DNA from: Bradysia coprophila | Lineage: Eukaryota > Arthropoda > Insecta > Diptera > Sciaridae | DNA: 64,000 nt | Reading direction: 5' to 3' | NCBI RefSeq assembly: GCF_014529535.1 | Contig: NW_023503372.1 | Coordinates: 5,002,988-5,066,987, forward strand | In this document: piece by piece, positions 27,168-41,300 of the stretch | Layout: each line of letters starts with the position of its first letter | Numbering within the stretch: position 1 is the first letter of the stretch | Position numbers and translations under genes: made by a program | Notes under the pieces: generated by a model | Seen by the model: only the letters and a program-made list of their open reading frames with translations | What the model was told of the DNA's origin: nothing | Database searches by the model: none

Positions 27168-28779
27168 TTTCCTTTCCGAATGATGATAATTACAACAATA
27201 ATGTCGGGTCACAAGTGGAGCGTAGAAGAATGTTTTGTTCCAAAATCAGTCTTATGAGTCGAGAAATTGTTTTCGTTGTCGTAAACACACACGATAAATA
27301 ATAACCAGAGACACAACGCAACAGTTTGCAAACAGTCAAATGTTGTTTGCCACTTTTCGCTAATAAAACGGCGAAAGGAATATTTTCTTCGCGATAATTC
27401 GTTTCGGGTGAGAGCAAGAATACGTTTTCGGTTTTGTTTATCGGCTTCTGGTGTCTTGTAACCTTTGGTTATCAATTTAATGGTCAGATGTAAAGGACAA
27501 AACAACTAAACATTTTATTACTCATTTTACACAAAAAGAAATTTATCATGACATTCGATGACATTTGTCAACAAATTGTTGCATCCAACAGTGCTGGTAG
27601 ACCTTTATTGTATAGGTAGTAGATTAGGCTGATTAGGCTCAGTGACAGTGTTTGATTTGGCTTTCAGGTGTCGCTTTTTTAGTGCGGTTCTTTTGAATGA
27701 AGATGATTGTCTTGAATACAACAGACACTTTTTTAAAAGTGATGTCATGATTATCAAAGCACTACAAAATAAGAAAATGATAGAGATATTGCGATATTTT
27801 AATTAAACTGAGCTCAGCTGATTCGTGATTCGTCCTATCAAAAAATAATTGTGGTCTGTCGAACCAAAAAATTAATTGTTGATTTTAAAACAGTAAAAAG
27901 AGTTATTTGTGCAACTCATCAAAATGTTCGAAAACCTGGTGCATAAAACATTGTATGAATAGCTGTATGCTTTGTTTGGGCACACAATGTATCTATAAAG
28001 CACTTTGTACTTGATAAATATCTATTTCATAACATGTACCCTAATGGAACCCCAGACGAAGCCGGCATTTGACACTGACATTAAATTGACAGCAAACGGA
28101 AAGTATGAGCAAAATTCCAGTTTAAAGGAACAAGTCAGATTTTATGTACTGTAGCTATTTTACACTTTCATCAAATGAATATTTATGCACGTAAAATGCG
28201 CTTTCCAGTAACATACATTTCCGACAATTTTTTTATTTTGTTTCAAAGTAAATTTGGTCACAACATGTTCTGTTGTGGGTTTAGTGCAAAACTGGACGTA
28301 AAAGCTTGTTTAGGTATTAAAAAACTTCACGATTGAGACATTAAATATTTTACTTTCTACTTAGAGAATATCGGGTAGGTAAAGCGTGTTGAGAAGTACT
28401 TGCTATTTTAAACCGAAACCTGATGAACTGATTAACCTTCGGTTGTTGTAAACATAATTGATGCCGAAGTTTAGTGTTTATGGTTTTATACAATCGACAA
28501 GCATTTCATCGTCATAATTGTCGATTCTGACATTTCTTACAAGATTGTTCAAGATTGTTAGAAAATCTATTACTTCATTTGTTTTAGCATAATACACTTT
28601 TCGCAATTCCGGTCCATAATCATCACCTTTCCATGCATCCATTTAATGTCGTTTTGAAGGTATTTATTTCACAGTGCGTTTTTGATTATTTTTTCGCACT
28701 TGGGCTTTTTCACATTTTTTTCGCACGCTACATAGCACAGTACCTTTAAGAAAGACTAAATTTTATAAATAAAAACTTT

Positions 28780-28865
28780 GCACAGACCAGGATTTGAACA
28801 TCCAACACCAAAATTCTTCCAAACACCAAGCAACGACCATAGCCATTCGGCTACAGAGTCACACA
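28780..28865 (-). repeat. tRNA-derived SINE-like head or decayed tRNA
   Basis: On the minus strand an A box-like GTAGCCGAATGGCTATGG (28854-28837) is followed about 33 bases later by a B box-like GGATGTTCAAATCCTGG (28804-28788). The would-be acceptor stem does not pair, so it is unlikely to be a working tRNA. A diverged copy lies at 49504-49570. Confidence 0.4.
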
Positions 28866-29082
28866 ATTATACAGAACGTATTGTTGAAGCGTACATACTA
28901 AGCATTGACTTCTTGATTTTATTTAGCGCGTCTCTATACATCACATTGCAATGTGTATATAGAACAGGTTGCTTGATCGTTCAAATGAATTCATGTTTGC
29001 ATGTGAATGTTTTGGTAGAAATTTTGGTAATATTTTGCATTGGAAAGGTGATTATGGCCCGAAATTGCGAAAAACGTTGTAT

Positions 29083-29190
29083 CTGCCACGGTAGGTATGC
29101 CGGTATTTTTTTCGCACACGACGTCTTGTCTGCCTCGGATCGACAATCGACATCTAGTGCGAAAAAATACCTTCATACCTACCTTGGTAG
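29083..29190. repeat. Hairpin element with TGCGAAAAAATACC arms
   Basis: CTGCCACGGTAGGTATG and GGTATTTTTTTCGCAC at the left pair with GTGCGAAAAAATACC and CATACCTACCTTGGTAG at the right, about 35 bp of inverted repeat. It is followed by ATAAATAACTATT, as at 5370-5383. Confidence 0.6.
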
Positions 29191-29547
29191 ATAAATAACT
29201 ATTGCCTAATAAGTCCGAATTAGGCATAGTCGATCATGAGAGGACGATGCTTCGCTTCTTAGTTTAGATAACAAATTATATTCATCAATCATTTGTTTTC
29301 GCTTTAACGCAGAATAAAACGCTGACAGCGGTTGCAAGCAGAGTGTTTTTTCTTCTTCGAATTATTAGAGGACGCCAGCTTTTTTGGCCAATAACTGTAA
29401 TTCCTTACACTAACAATAACTTTCAACAATAATGCCCATCAAAAATGGTGACCATTGTGAATGCATATACATGGACGAGCCATGATTCAATTTTACGATA
29501 TTTTTAACGTTGCGATTCAAACATCTAACAAATAATTACAGGATAAC

Positions 29548-30208
29548 CTTAGAGTAATTATACCTAGAGAGGTATTTCGTACGATAAAATGTGGTCCCGA
29601 CATCAGTTTGTATAAGATTCACATTTCGTACACTTTTAAGTAGAGCTTTTCACTAACACATGTAGGCGTTGAAAATTTTGATAGTTGTCAGTTTTGTATT
29701 TTCCAAATCGCGTACCACTATTTTGGAATTTTGTTTAAAAATTAAATATGGTGAAAATGTGATTCATTACGGGATGCCAAAGTAAAGAAGAAGGACAATA
29801 CCTGTTAATTTTTTCGGTAATTTTAAGTGCTTAATAAGAAATTGCTCGAGTTGCATCTGTTTGTTGATTTGTAATTTTCCTTCAAATGAGACTTAAGCCC
29901 GATATTGGCTGGAGAAAATTTTCCAATTAACTGAACAAACAACTAATTTGCTGCATAAAACAACACGAGTCAATTTCTATTTTTTTTTTTCGTTGTGTTT
30001 GTTGATATCAGTTATCGTGGTATGAAAAAGGTTCTCAATTTTTTTAAAAGAATCCTTCTAGTAGGCACATTCAAATTTTTTGCGCTAATTTGCCCACCAA
30101 TTTAGTAGGGAAAAACTCACACTATCAAACATTACGTCTTTCATGTCGGGACCACAAATTTTACGTAATTCTGTTCGTCATTTCCTCTCTAGGTATAATT
30201 ACTCTAAG
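29548..30208. mobile_element. Non-autonomous hAT-type transposon (MITE), 661 bp, 8-bp target duplication
   Basis: The terminal inverted repeats are perfect over 25 bp (CTTAGAGTAATTATACC... at 29548 and its complement ending at 30208) and continue imperfectly to about 60 bp (TGGTCCCGACAT / ATGTCGGGACCA). The element is flanked on both sides by AGGATAAC (29540-29547 and 30209-30216), a perfect 8-bp target-site duplication. Eight-base duplications are characteristic of hAT (also P and Merlin-like) elements. No transposase frame inside. The clean ends suggest relatively recent insertion. Confidence 0.85.
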
Positions 30209-31002
30209 AGGATAACAGTTCGGTTTGTAAACGATCTTTTTAACGTTGCAACTTTGGCAACAGACTATTCGCACATACGTAAATCTCGACGACATAAACG
30301 GTCTCCAGTACTAACGGCTCAACCGAAAAATAAAAACAAACGAAGAACGTCGGAAGGCCTAACGGGTCAAGTCAGAAAAACAAAAGATGTGCCATTAGTC
30401 TCATCAAAATCTCTCTTTCTTTACAAAAAATCAGTTGTTTATTATGTGTCCAGATAAATTACAATCCTGACGTTATTATGCTTTGCACGATCTACCAAAA
30501 TTTAACGGAGATAATATCGTGGCAATTACTAGAAGAAGCACCTAATCCCTGTGGCTACACTACAGAAATTGTATACACCGACGGCATTTTGCAAACATAG
30601 AAATAATAGCTAGTCCATGCTTGAGCGATGGTGGAGTTCTTAGTTATTAATATTTCGCAGGAAAGGGAAATCAGTTGCAATCCAGCTCTGTTTCAATAAT
30701 GGGCTATGGTAATTTACCGAATAATAACACTTCTGTGTCACATTGTAACCGACGTTCATACCACTGCGCAAAGTGTAAAGGCATCAATGTTTATTTTGCG
30801 AGGACCAAGAGACCGCAAATTGCCGGACTATCTTTAACCTGTTACAGACAACAAGTATTTGACCAACATTATTATCGGGTGAATACTTCCATCGAGTATT
30901 TTTAATAGTTTTATTTCAAATCTTGTACTTCAATTTTTTTAACGTGTATTTTTGTGCCAATAATCACATTGTCCAGATTTTTCCTTAATACATTATCCAG
31001 AG

Positions 31003-31056
31003 CTTTTCATTATTTCTGTCGTCGTTTTATCGATAACAGATGAATAGTCGTATGTG
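31003..31056 (-). repeat. Dispersed CATCTGTTATCGA-family repeat, minus-strand fragment
   Basis: The minus strand reads CATCTGTTATCGATAAAACG, then GACGACAGAAATAATGAAAA and GCTCTGG, matching the 5' end of the family. Confidence 0.5.
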
Positions 31057-32334
31057 ACAGGTTAAAATGAAACATGTATCTTTATAAACAAGATCATAGA
31101 GCAGTAGGAACATCAACCGACTAACAGACATCCGCACCGGTCACTTCTCGTATAGTGTTGTTATGAGATTTCACGACCCCATAAACTTGGGTCTAGGGCT
31201 GAAAAAATCAACATTACAACTCTTGTAACACAACATACTAATTCGCATCAACTGGAGGTAATACCTAAACCGGTAACATTAGATAAGTAGTTTTCCCGTG
31301 CGTGGCAAAAGCAGTTTAAATGGCAGACACCTTTCGTTTTTCCGATACGTCCAATAAATTAACTTAAATCAATGACTTTCCCATCACAAATTTCGTTAAT
31401 CTGTTCATTGATTTATGAGATAATTTCGAGGATAATTCAGTCAAAATATCGCGGAAAATAATTGAGTTATTTGAAGCCAGCGAATATGTGTACACAGGAT
31501 AAAGAATATAACTCCCGACTAATAAATTCCCGATATTTGGCACAACGATATTCGAACTATTCCCATCAATAATAATGGACCATCAACCATAAATCCAATA
31601 TTAATTTCCAATGGTTATAAGTGAATATAACAAAAATTACCGTGTGTATTGTAACATATATAGAACGGAGGTGTTTGATACATTAGACACACAATATAGT
31701 GTACCGATTCGAACCCTCATCAATTCCACTATGTATATATATGTTCCACTACTACAGAGCATACACCGACGGAGAACTTACACACTATGTACAGATATGT
31801 ACACCTTAATGTTCTTTCTACCGTATAAAATCCCATTTATTATCATTACATAATCCAACACCTGTTTCAATTTTGTACACTTTGTTGTTTGGTGATTCCA
31901 TTTACAAAACTCACAGGAACAATATTATTTTACGACTATGCTCAAACAGGTAACAGGAATATATTAAATCAATATGTGAATTATGTTCGCCACCCACATT
32001 ACCTTTTATTATAAAATTTCTGTAATGGTATACCCTCTCTTTCTCGGATATTTTACTCGACATTATCGATGGCATACTATTAACAAAACCACCATGTACA
32101 CACCGTACACACTTTCGTCCTCTGCGGCTTCATTTTCATTTATGCGATTCCTTTTTTTCGCTCGACCATAAATTTTGTGTTTAAAGTTGTGCCGGTGTGT
32201 TTCATAGTGTCCGAGTGTTAGTCACACCAAATAAATTCAAATGGAGACAGCAAGAAAATTATATTTGAATCGCCAACGTGCAGCACACTTTTAGCGGTAG
32301 AAAATTTGTGTGAAGAGTTGGTCACATCAACCGA

Positions 32335-35300
32335 ATGAACATGGATTTAAAACTTAGTGGATCGCAGGTGAAGTTAAATACATTTTGCTTTGAATTCAAA
32401 ATTTAAATTTAAAATAAAAAAAATGGATTGCGTCCACTATCCTCATCCACCCCATACAAACACAAAAAAAAATAATTTTTATTTGTTTTGGTTAAATAGA
32501 TAAACCTAGCAACGCGAGACAAACGACCAACACCAGCTGTACAATATCCATTCAACCATCGACCTGGTTCAGCAAATAATGTTGCCACAACAATAAACCG
32601 GTCATCATTAGCATTAAGAGGTCGACCCAAGCGGCCACAGTCAGCTGACACATTTATATTGAAAAGCAATTTGAAAGGTGGATACAGTTTTCTCGGTGAA
32701 AATTGTGGCGAAAAGTCAAAGGTGCGCTTGATGTTGTTAATTAGTCAGTGTCCCATTGAATGTTCGATATTTTTGTTGGGATTTTGTGAACCACCTTTAT
32801 AGGGGTTGATTGCCATCGAACATTACATTAAATTAGGTGAAACGATCGATTATTTCGAGTGATTTTTTCAAAACTCACAAACCAAACCATTACGAAACGG
32901 CTAGTCTTCACTGCTATTGAGAAATATGTGAAAAATAACCGTTGAGCTCTGCGCTAATGTTCTGTTACATAGCCAATTGTATGTTATAACAAATGAAGTA
33001 AAAGATTTTGTGCACCAGGCACTGCTACCAGCATTAACATGGACAATATTTGTAGACTGATGGGAACAGAATGGGCTTTGCATTCCTATTGTTAAGACAA
33101 TAGTCGTGCTTACTTTGTGTGAGTTAAAACACACAACACATGCACACATGTCTGACATTCGATTAACGCTAGTAGCAGTGCTGTGCTATAACGCGATACA
33201 CTTGCCGTTGGTAAAAGGTTTAGTGTTTCGCAAGCGCCTAATACGAGAAAATTTCTTATAATTTCAGTTGAAACGACCCCTTTCCTCGTCTTCGAACCTA
33301 CTTAACATTCTCCTATCAGAGCAAATAAAGCGATCATGGAGCACACCCGAACCTGATTTGAATTCTGACTGCAGTTTGGGAGGCAAAATTAGAACAAGAA
33401 GTAGCTCGCAAATGGATTTACATAGTGATGGTGGAGAGGGTAGCAGTATTGAAGAGGATATAAGCATTAACAACACTTACAGGTAGAGAGCGGGTGAAGA
33501 GAATGGGCGGAATGGATAGGTCAATTCAATTTCTCAATAAAATTCTGTTCACAGAAGCAACAGTTTGCCGAAAAAAGTTAAAAAGTCGAAACCTCGGAGT
33601 GCATCCAATACCTTAAAAAGGGATAGTAAGCTCGCTCAGTCGGATTCTGGGAAGAAATTCGTTACATTCGGAAACACTCACTTCGTCGAGAATACTTCGT
33701 TGTCCGGACACAGTGCAAATAGTGGTAGTGACAACCAGGAGAAACCAGATCTTCCTGGAAGAGTTTCGTTCAGCAAAAGCGACGTATACGAGATCGATTT
33801 CAGTGATTACGAAAACGGTGATGAATTGTTGGCAAATTACTCCAGCTCGGCGAGTAAGGTTTCGTTCAACAAATTGATTCGAACTCCCTCCATCGCCAAG
33901 AGTCACGACGACTGTGATCCGGCGATGGATAACTACTGTTGTGCTCTGAAATGTAACTCAATGGCATCCACGGTTGATGAGTGCGACTTAGCATCAGCCG
34001 ATAAAGGCATTGCAACGAAAAGTGAAAGTGCAGATCATTCCGACAGTAGTGCCGTTATTGAAGACTATAAAAAAGAGGTGGAAAGTCTCAATCGTAGTCG
34101 AGAGATGGATATTGCAGAGAAAGAAGAGTCCGACGATACTGCCAGTATTACCAAACAAGAAGTGCCAAGATTACAGTTAACAAAGTATAGTGACACCGCA
34201 ATAACCGCAACAGAACGTACCAACGCTGCTAACAAATACAATGAAAAAACAGCTTACAACAACAGTAAAAGCGTGAGCCTATTGAATCTGAAACCACTTA
34301 ACAACAACAACGGTGGCAATGAGCAACATACGAAATCGGCATCCAATGAGGTCATCAACAACTATCTCAAGGCTACGAACCAGAATGATAATTATACACC
34401 AAGCTCGGCCAAGCAAAATAATTTGTCCAAAGCGCCAAAACAGACGAAAGTGATTAAGAAAGTGAAACAGTCCGTTCCAGACAAAGTGAAACAGAAGTCG
34501 AAGCTAGCTGACCATCATGACGAATTTCACATGGAAAAAGTGGAAAGTTGGATGTCCATACACGAGAAACGATTTTCCGACAGTAAATGTGACATTGGTG
34601 AAAATGCTGCGTACAACAACGAATGGCGCGAGACGCCGAATTCGAAGACGGATGACGAGGGAAACTTTAGCTTTGAAGATCCGATTGATGATGGATCGAA
34701 CGGGGAATCGAATTACGATGAAATTGTGTCGGTGATAAAAGAGATTGACGAGGAGAAAATTAAGGATTTGGGTGAGTATGGTGCGCCAAAATATTTGCAT
34801 TGTTTTTTTCGTTGAAGCTAAGGACATGAAATTTAATTAAATTCAAGTGAATCTTATGCAGTAGAAGGCTCAAAAAATCATACACATTTGAGAACTGAAA
34901 GCGTATTGTCATTAAGAATCTGTTACTTCATTTGCGTTCTTCACTTTTGTTTGATACATACAAAATCTACTACCTCGTTTGTTTTCACATACATTTTGCA
35001 CATAAAAGAACAATTAGTCACATGTTGTCCCTTATTTTCCACGTTCTTGTTGATAACAGATGATAGCTCTATCTGCATATATGTATAACGGTGTTTCGCA
35101 TCGCAGTTTCTCTTTTAGATCAGTTGCTGGACCCGTTCATATTAAGTAGTCATATGTTATCGACAACTTCAGCAAAAATAAGCGGTAAACTCCAACAATT
35201 GAAGTAATAGATTTTTTTTAGAATCAACAACCGAACATTTTGATGACCTTTAGAAGATGATATTTCGCACCTGGTGCGCTCATTAAAAATCTGCAAATTA

Positions 35301-38300
35301 TGTTTTTGAGTAAAATTGAACAAAACCCCAAAAAACCGATACACACATAGTGTGTGCGATTAGAATGTAGTGCCGAGTCGATTGCTATGCATACCACTGA
35401 ATGCTACTATACGGACTTTGATATTGGCCGTTCTTTTTCCGTGAATTCAGTTTGAAACAGAGACTATTTTTGCGAAAACATTTTCCTTTATTCCCGTTTC
35501 TCGTCAGAGAAACGGGTCTTCAAAAAAAAATTGAGTCTGTCTGTCCGCACCACAACATCAGTAGATAATACAGAAATATAGTATTATCTATATATCTATC
35601 TATCTATCTATCTGTCCATCTATCTATCTTTCTATCTATATGTTTATTTATTTGTTTATCTATTTATCTACAGTTATTATCAGTTATTACTACTAATGAG
35701 TTATGTCTGGGGCTGGTCCAAGAAATTTTTTGAGTCTGTCTGTCCGCAGGCCTCCTGGGGGTCCCATCGTTGGATCTCCGAGGCCATTTTTAAAAAACGG
35801 CCTCCCAGGAATCAGGCGCTGAGACCTTCGAGGCCGTTTTTCAAAACCGGCTTCACAGGAATCAGCCGCTACGACCTACGAGGCTGTTTTTCAAAAACGG
35901 TCTCCCAGGGATCAGCCGCTCGACCTCCGAGGCCGTTTTTCAGAAACGGTGTCCCAGTGGTCAGCCGGTAGGATAAACGAGGTCGTTTTTCAAAAATGGC
36001 CTCCTAGCGGTCAGTTTGAAGTACCTGGAAGGCCGTTTTTGAAAAACGGCCTCGCAGGGGCTAGGCGATACGACTTTTGAAACAATTTTTCAAAAACGCT
36101 CTAGATGTCTCACTCGGTTTGTCCTATAAGGGTATTTCCCAAAAAACTGACCTGGACGGCCCAGCAGGTGGGGTTTCTCTAGATAATTTTATTTTTTATA
36201 AATAAATGAGAGGGCAAAGTCAACGAACGTACATTAAGTACAGACGATTTTTTGAAAAAGGGGTTTCTGGTTAGTCTAAAAAGTGAATTGTTAGTAAAAC
36301 TGTCTTAATATAAAGTTTTAGATCTCTATTCTAACAAATAAACCCAAAAGATCCTTTTTGTAAAAAAAATATTTTTTTTTGGAGAAAACATCGCCTTAAA
36401 CCACTTACAGTGGAGGTGTGACGCAATTCCTCTTATCACCTTACAAAAGAACTGATATCGGCTTTCTTCCGTTTGAATTCCATTCTTTAAAGGAATATAT
36501 TTCACAATTATAAAAATTTTCCTTCCTCAACATCTGCTACTTGTGACGCACATTTTTTTTGTTATAATTTTCCTCCTAAAATTTTTCTGGTAAGAGTTTT
36601 GTTGTTAAAACTTTCGTGTACTTTCCTCATCAGCTGCCATTTGTGACGCATATCTTTGTGCGTGTCGAATCTGTAAGCGTCACCTACACCGATATCAATT
36701 CTTTTGTAAGTGGATAACAGAACTTGCGTCACACCTTCACTGTAAGTGGTTTTCGGCGATATCAGCTCTTTTGTAAGTTGTGATTTTTTAGAATTTGGTC
36801 GCAGATAATAGACAATCATATTGTGCAGTTTTATTAAAAATATTCTTCTCACAAAACTGTATAACTTTCTCTTTGAATTGAACCTTCCAGCTTTCATTTG
36901 ACGAAAATCGAAAATTTTACGAAATTAAAAAATTTGACGAAAATCGAAAATTTGACTAAAATCGAAAATTTAACGAAATTTAAAATATTTTGAAGAAAAT
37001 CGAAAATTTAGCGCACTTAAAACGCTTATAGCTCCCACATAGACGACTTTTTTGGAAAACCATGAAGCACGTGTCGACTAGAATGTGAAACTCTATAAAT
37101 TTGTCTTTTAAACAAACTTTCTATCTGCCATATTTTCTGAGTTATGGGTTCTATAGCTCAATAGCTTAACACGCTCATAGCTCCCAAATAAGCGACTTTT
37201 TAGAGAAACCTTGAAACACGTTTCCATCTGCCGTATCTTCCGAGTTATGGCTGACATACCTCGCTCTTAAAACGCTCATAGCTCCCAAATAGCCGACTTT
37301 TTAGGAAAAACAATGAAACACGTGTCGACTGAATTCTGAAACTCTATAAATTTGTCTTTTAAACGAACTTTTAATCTGCCATATTTTCCGAGTTATAGGT
37401 CTTATAGCTCAATTGCTTGACACGCTCATAGCTCCGAAATTATAAGCTTTTATAAAAATTCCTTCAAATTAGTTTCTTAGAATTACGTCCTTACCATATC
37501 CTGAAAATTTCAGCAAAATTCACCGGTAAATTCAAAAGTTTCGTTGTACCAGAGTGATTTGATTCTACAAATTTCCAAGTTTTGAAATTTAATATCTCGG
37601 CCAAATCATAACCTTATGAGGCGTGTGATAGCTGGTTGAACTCGTATGGACGCCCAGCTTACGAATAAAATACTTTAGGGGTAGTAGGAGCGGAGGGGGA
37701 AAAGTCAAAAAAGTTGTGTATATATGTTCCTCAGTCCTGCGGAAAATTTTTTTGTCAAATTTTTCTGTGTAAACGGACTTGCGTCACGGCCCTTCACTAA
37801 CGTAGGGCCATGATCCTCAGTCCTGCGGAAATTTTTTTTGTCAAATTTTTAAGTGTGAACGGACTTGCGTCACGGCCCTTCACTAACGTAGGGCCATGAT
37901 TGATATTTATCTTTTAATAGAGTCTTTTTTTGCAGATTTTGTTGCACAATATCTTATTTTGAAACTACTTTGATGAGGTATACCGAACTAAAAAGATTTT
38001 AAGAAAAGTTGTAAATGTCCTCGAGTTATTGCATTTTGACTGACTAAATTTTGATCTATATAGAAAAGCTATTTTCGACAATACACTAAATAAATCCTGT
38101 TTTTCATTATAAATATTATATTTGGCCGTAATCAGAACACATTTACAAACAAAAAAAGTAGAGCTTTTTTTAAATTCTAGGTTTCTGGATCGAAAATGGA
38201 TAATTTTTAGTTCGTCTTAAGGCAATAACTCGGACACATGTAAAACTTGTCTCATAGTCTTTTTAGTTCTAAGTTTCCCATCAAAATAACTTTAGATATT

Positions 38301-41300
38301 CATTTTTTGATTAATTGGATACGTCAGATATTGTGTACCTAATACGCATTATGCAGGAACATCTTTAAACAAGAATAGACCGGCTGAAGCCTGGTGAGGT
38401 CTTTTTTCTTTTTCTTTTTCAATTTCTGTTTACTATGAGCTTGGTATTCATTCAACTACCACTTTGCTTGGTATTCAACTACCAAATTTTCGAATTATAA
38501 ATAGTCTGCTATGAGCGATCGGTTACCAGATAACAAATAATAATGATTTGCCTGGTGCTGATTTGATCATAGTAGCATTGCAATTCTAAGTGTCGCGTAT
38601 TTGGCTGTAATAGCCATAATTATAATTTGTGACACAGACACATGGACGGACGGACAGATGAAGTGTCCACAATAGGTTCTTTTTTTAATAGATAATAGAT
38701 AAATGTCCTGAAACGCCGCTTGACATTTTTCAAAAATCGAGAGACCCAGCAGTTAGTGTTGTGATGGAATATTTTCCAGAATTCGTCTAAAATAACTGTA
38801 GTATATCTTGATTTGACCTCAATTACTCTTGAGAATTTTTTTAAACAACTAACAAAATGGAGAAACGGGTAGGCCACGTCAGTGGCCTTACCTGTTTTTA
38901 CAAATTTTCCCAAAATGTTTCATGGAAAAGTTAATTACATTCACCTTCCAAATTTTAGAAGCAATAGAACATGCAGGAACGTCACCATCCTCAACGTTAA
39001 AGCTGAAAACATCGGCAAGATCAGACACTCCGGATAAAATGGCGTAATTTCTTTTGAACATAAAATCTCTCTCAATTTCAGTCACATTTTCATCGAAACA
39101 AAATTTCAGAGAAATATTATCGTACCTGGACAACGTCGATTCAACATGCATCAAAACGATGCAAGAAACATTTTCCTACAAAATTCCCGATTCATTTCGC
39201 TCGGACATTGAATTCGCTGTTGAGCCGGACATTGTTGGTGACATGCCCAAGTAAAGCATTGAATTTTGATTTTGTCTAGCTTGTTTCACATTTTTTGTTT
39301 TGTTTTCAATTAAAATGATAAATTTTACCGTCCCCATTCATTACAGAATATCCGATCTGGTCATTTTACCCAATCATCAACTGGCCCGGCGAATCGTTGC
39401 TTTAACATTACGCGCCAATGAACTATCGAATGCAATCCAATTATCGAAGGAGCATATGGTTCATGTACGGGCTGATAAACAGAAAGCCATACGAATCGAA
39501 AAGCAAAACTCACAAGCGCGTATAGCTGAACAAAAGAATCATTTTGAAAGCATCGTATCAAGGCATCAAGGCTTTATTGAACAGGTGGGTGATTTTGTTA
39601 AATCTTTGCAACTATAGCAATTTTCAGGAAAAATACAAACAAAAAGAACCAATTTATAGAACGGGTGTGGGTGGTGTGTTTGGACGTTCTAGTGAATGAT
39701 GATGTTGATGCTCTTGCTTTGGTGTACACTGTACGTACAAAGGTCTTTGCAAAAGCCATTAACGGATGGCAACGTCTGCCATATCCCAACTATAAAAACT
39801 GAATTTTTTTTAATAGAAGATTACAGCGAGATATATTCGGATAGTTGCGAAAAGTAATTTTCATTTGAAATTCCGTACCTTTGTAGTTCACATCACTCTT
39901 CCATCTAGCTTTCCACGAGGATTATTAAAAGAGACAAACTTTTCTAAGTAAAAATACCGCCCATCAAACTACATATATACGATTATGGATCATCCGTATT
40001 ACATTATCTCGTATGTACACAGCACACAACCAAGCACGAAAACAGAATTTTTGAGAGGGTTCACAGTAGTCAAAATTTCTCTTATAAATTGAGTTTGCAG
40101 TAAAGTGCTACTGCTATTTGTGCATTGTGCTCGTACTGCAGTGCAAAATAGTTTGAAATGTACAGGTGAATTCACCAGCCGATCCACAAACACCACGTTC
40201 TTGACCATACGTCGTTAATAGTAAACCACCTAAACAGACAGTGTCTTCGTTGTTCTTATAAGTGTTGAGTAGATGACGACAATCTCTAAAATGTGTTCTT
40301 CACAATACAAGCAGTGATTTGAAATCTAGTACTTCATGTGTTTTAACATTAATTTTGCTATTCAAAGCCATAAAGGGAAAAACTGTCTGATGCATTTTCG
40401 GACGCATTTTACAGTGGACTTTTTTTATATTTCACTAGAAGCCAGATCTTACTTTAAAAAAATCCTCGACACTTCCACTAGCCTCAACGGTTGCTTGGCT
40501 AGTTAGGAGTGCAGTTTATATGAAAAAAAAGCTTGATTACTATGGTAAGTACATATTTGAAATGAAATGTTAAAACGAATGAAGTACAAGATTTCTAATC
40601 AAACACTCAAGGTATGTTGGACGACAGAAGTGCCATTTTTAATGATTATTCAGTGATACGTAGCAATTTTCTATTGGGTTTGAAACAAAAACTCAAAACG
40701 TTGCTATATTAGTAGAGAGAGTAGTTGTGCCATTGAAAGAAATTCGTTCGCTTCTTCAATGTCTCTTTGTTCGTTACTAGCACACACATCAGTTTTATTA
40801 CCCCAATTCTAGCCAATTCACGTGATTTCCATGCATTTCTTCTATGCTCACACAATTCCTTCGAATTATGACTTCTTGGTTCTATAAGAGCTGTAATTTT
40901 TTTCCGCTCTTCATAATGCTGTAATGCAACAATCAACGTGTTTCGTGCGACAAAATGGGACATTTTTTTTGACTTGCATTGCTTTTCCATTTCACTGATG
41001 TAATGCGGCAAATGTGTTGGAAATATTTTTTTGTCAAAAGAATATGATTTTATTGTTGGCGTTGCATTAGAAACCATATATAATTCCCACTCTCTCTATC
41101 TATCCACACATATGTACGTATGTTATGCAGCTTCTCAAGGATAAAGCCGTGCTGTGCGAAAAAGTGTCGGCACTAACAAGACGTATTGAAAGTCAAAACC
41201 AAGCTTGGGAACATAAACTACAAACGGAAATAGTTCGAGTGAAAGAAAGCGCCCTGGCTGGAGAGAAAATTCGACGAGAACGTTGGGTGCGGGAAAATAC

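Larger units (their letters stand above)
27168..32334. other. Intergenic interval between divergent SFT2D and CEP131 genes
   Basis: Contains the upstream regions of two divergently transcribed genes, a tRNA-like SINE head, a hairpin repeat and one well-preserved non-autonomous transposon. No other gene recognised; small open frames lack family motifs. Confidence 0.5.

Noticed and set aside
28780-28865. Functional tRNA gene
   Set aside because: A and B box-like sequences are present, but the acceptor and anticodon stems do not pair.
39083-39109. Earlier acceptor (AG at 39080-39081) for Cep131 exon 6
   Set aside because: From the phase-2 donor at 39043 it leads to an in-frame stop; the acceptor before 39110 keeps the frame and gives AEILSYLDNVD, which matches the family.
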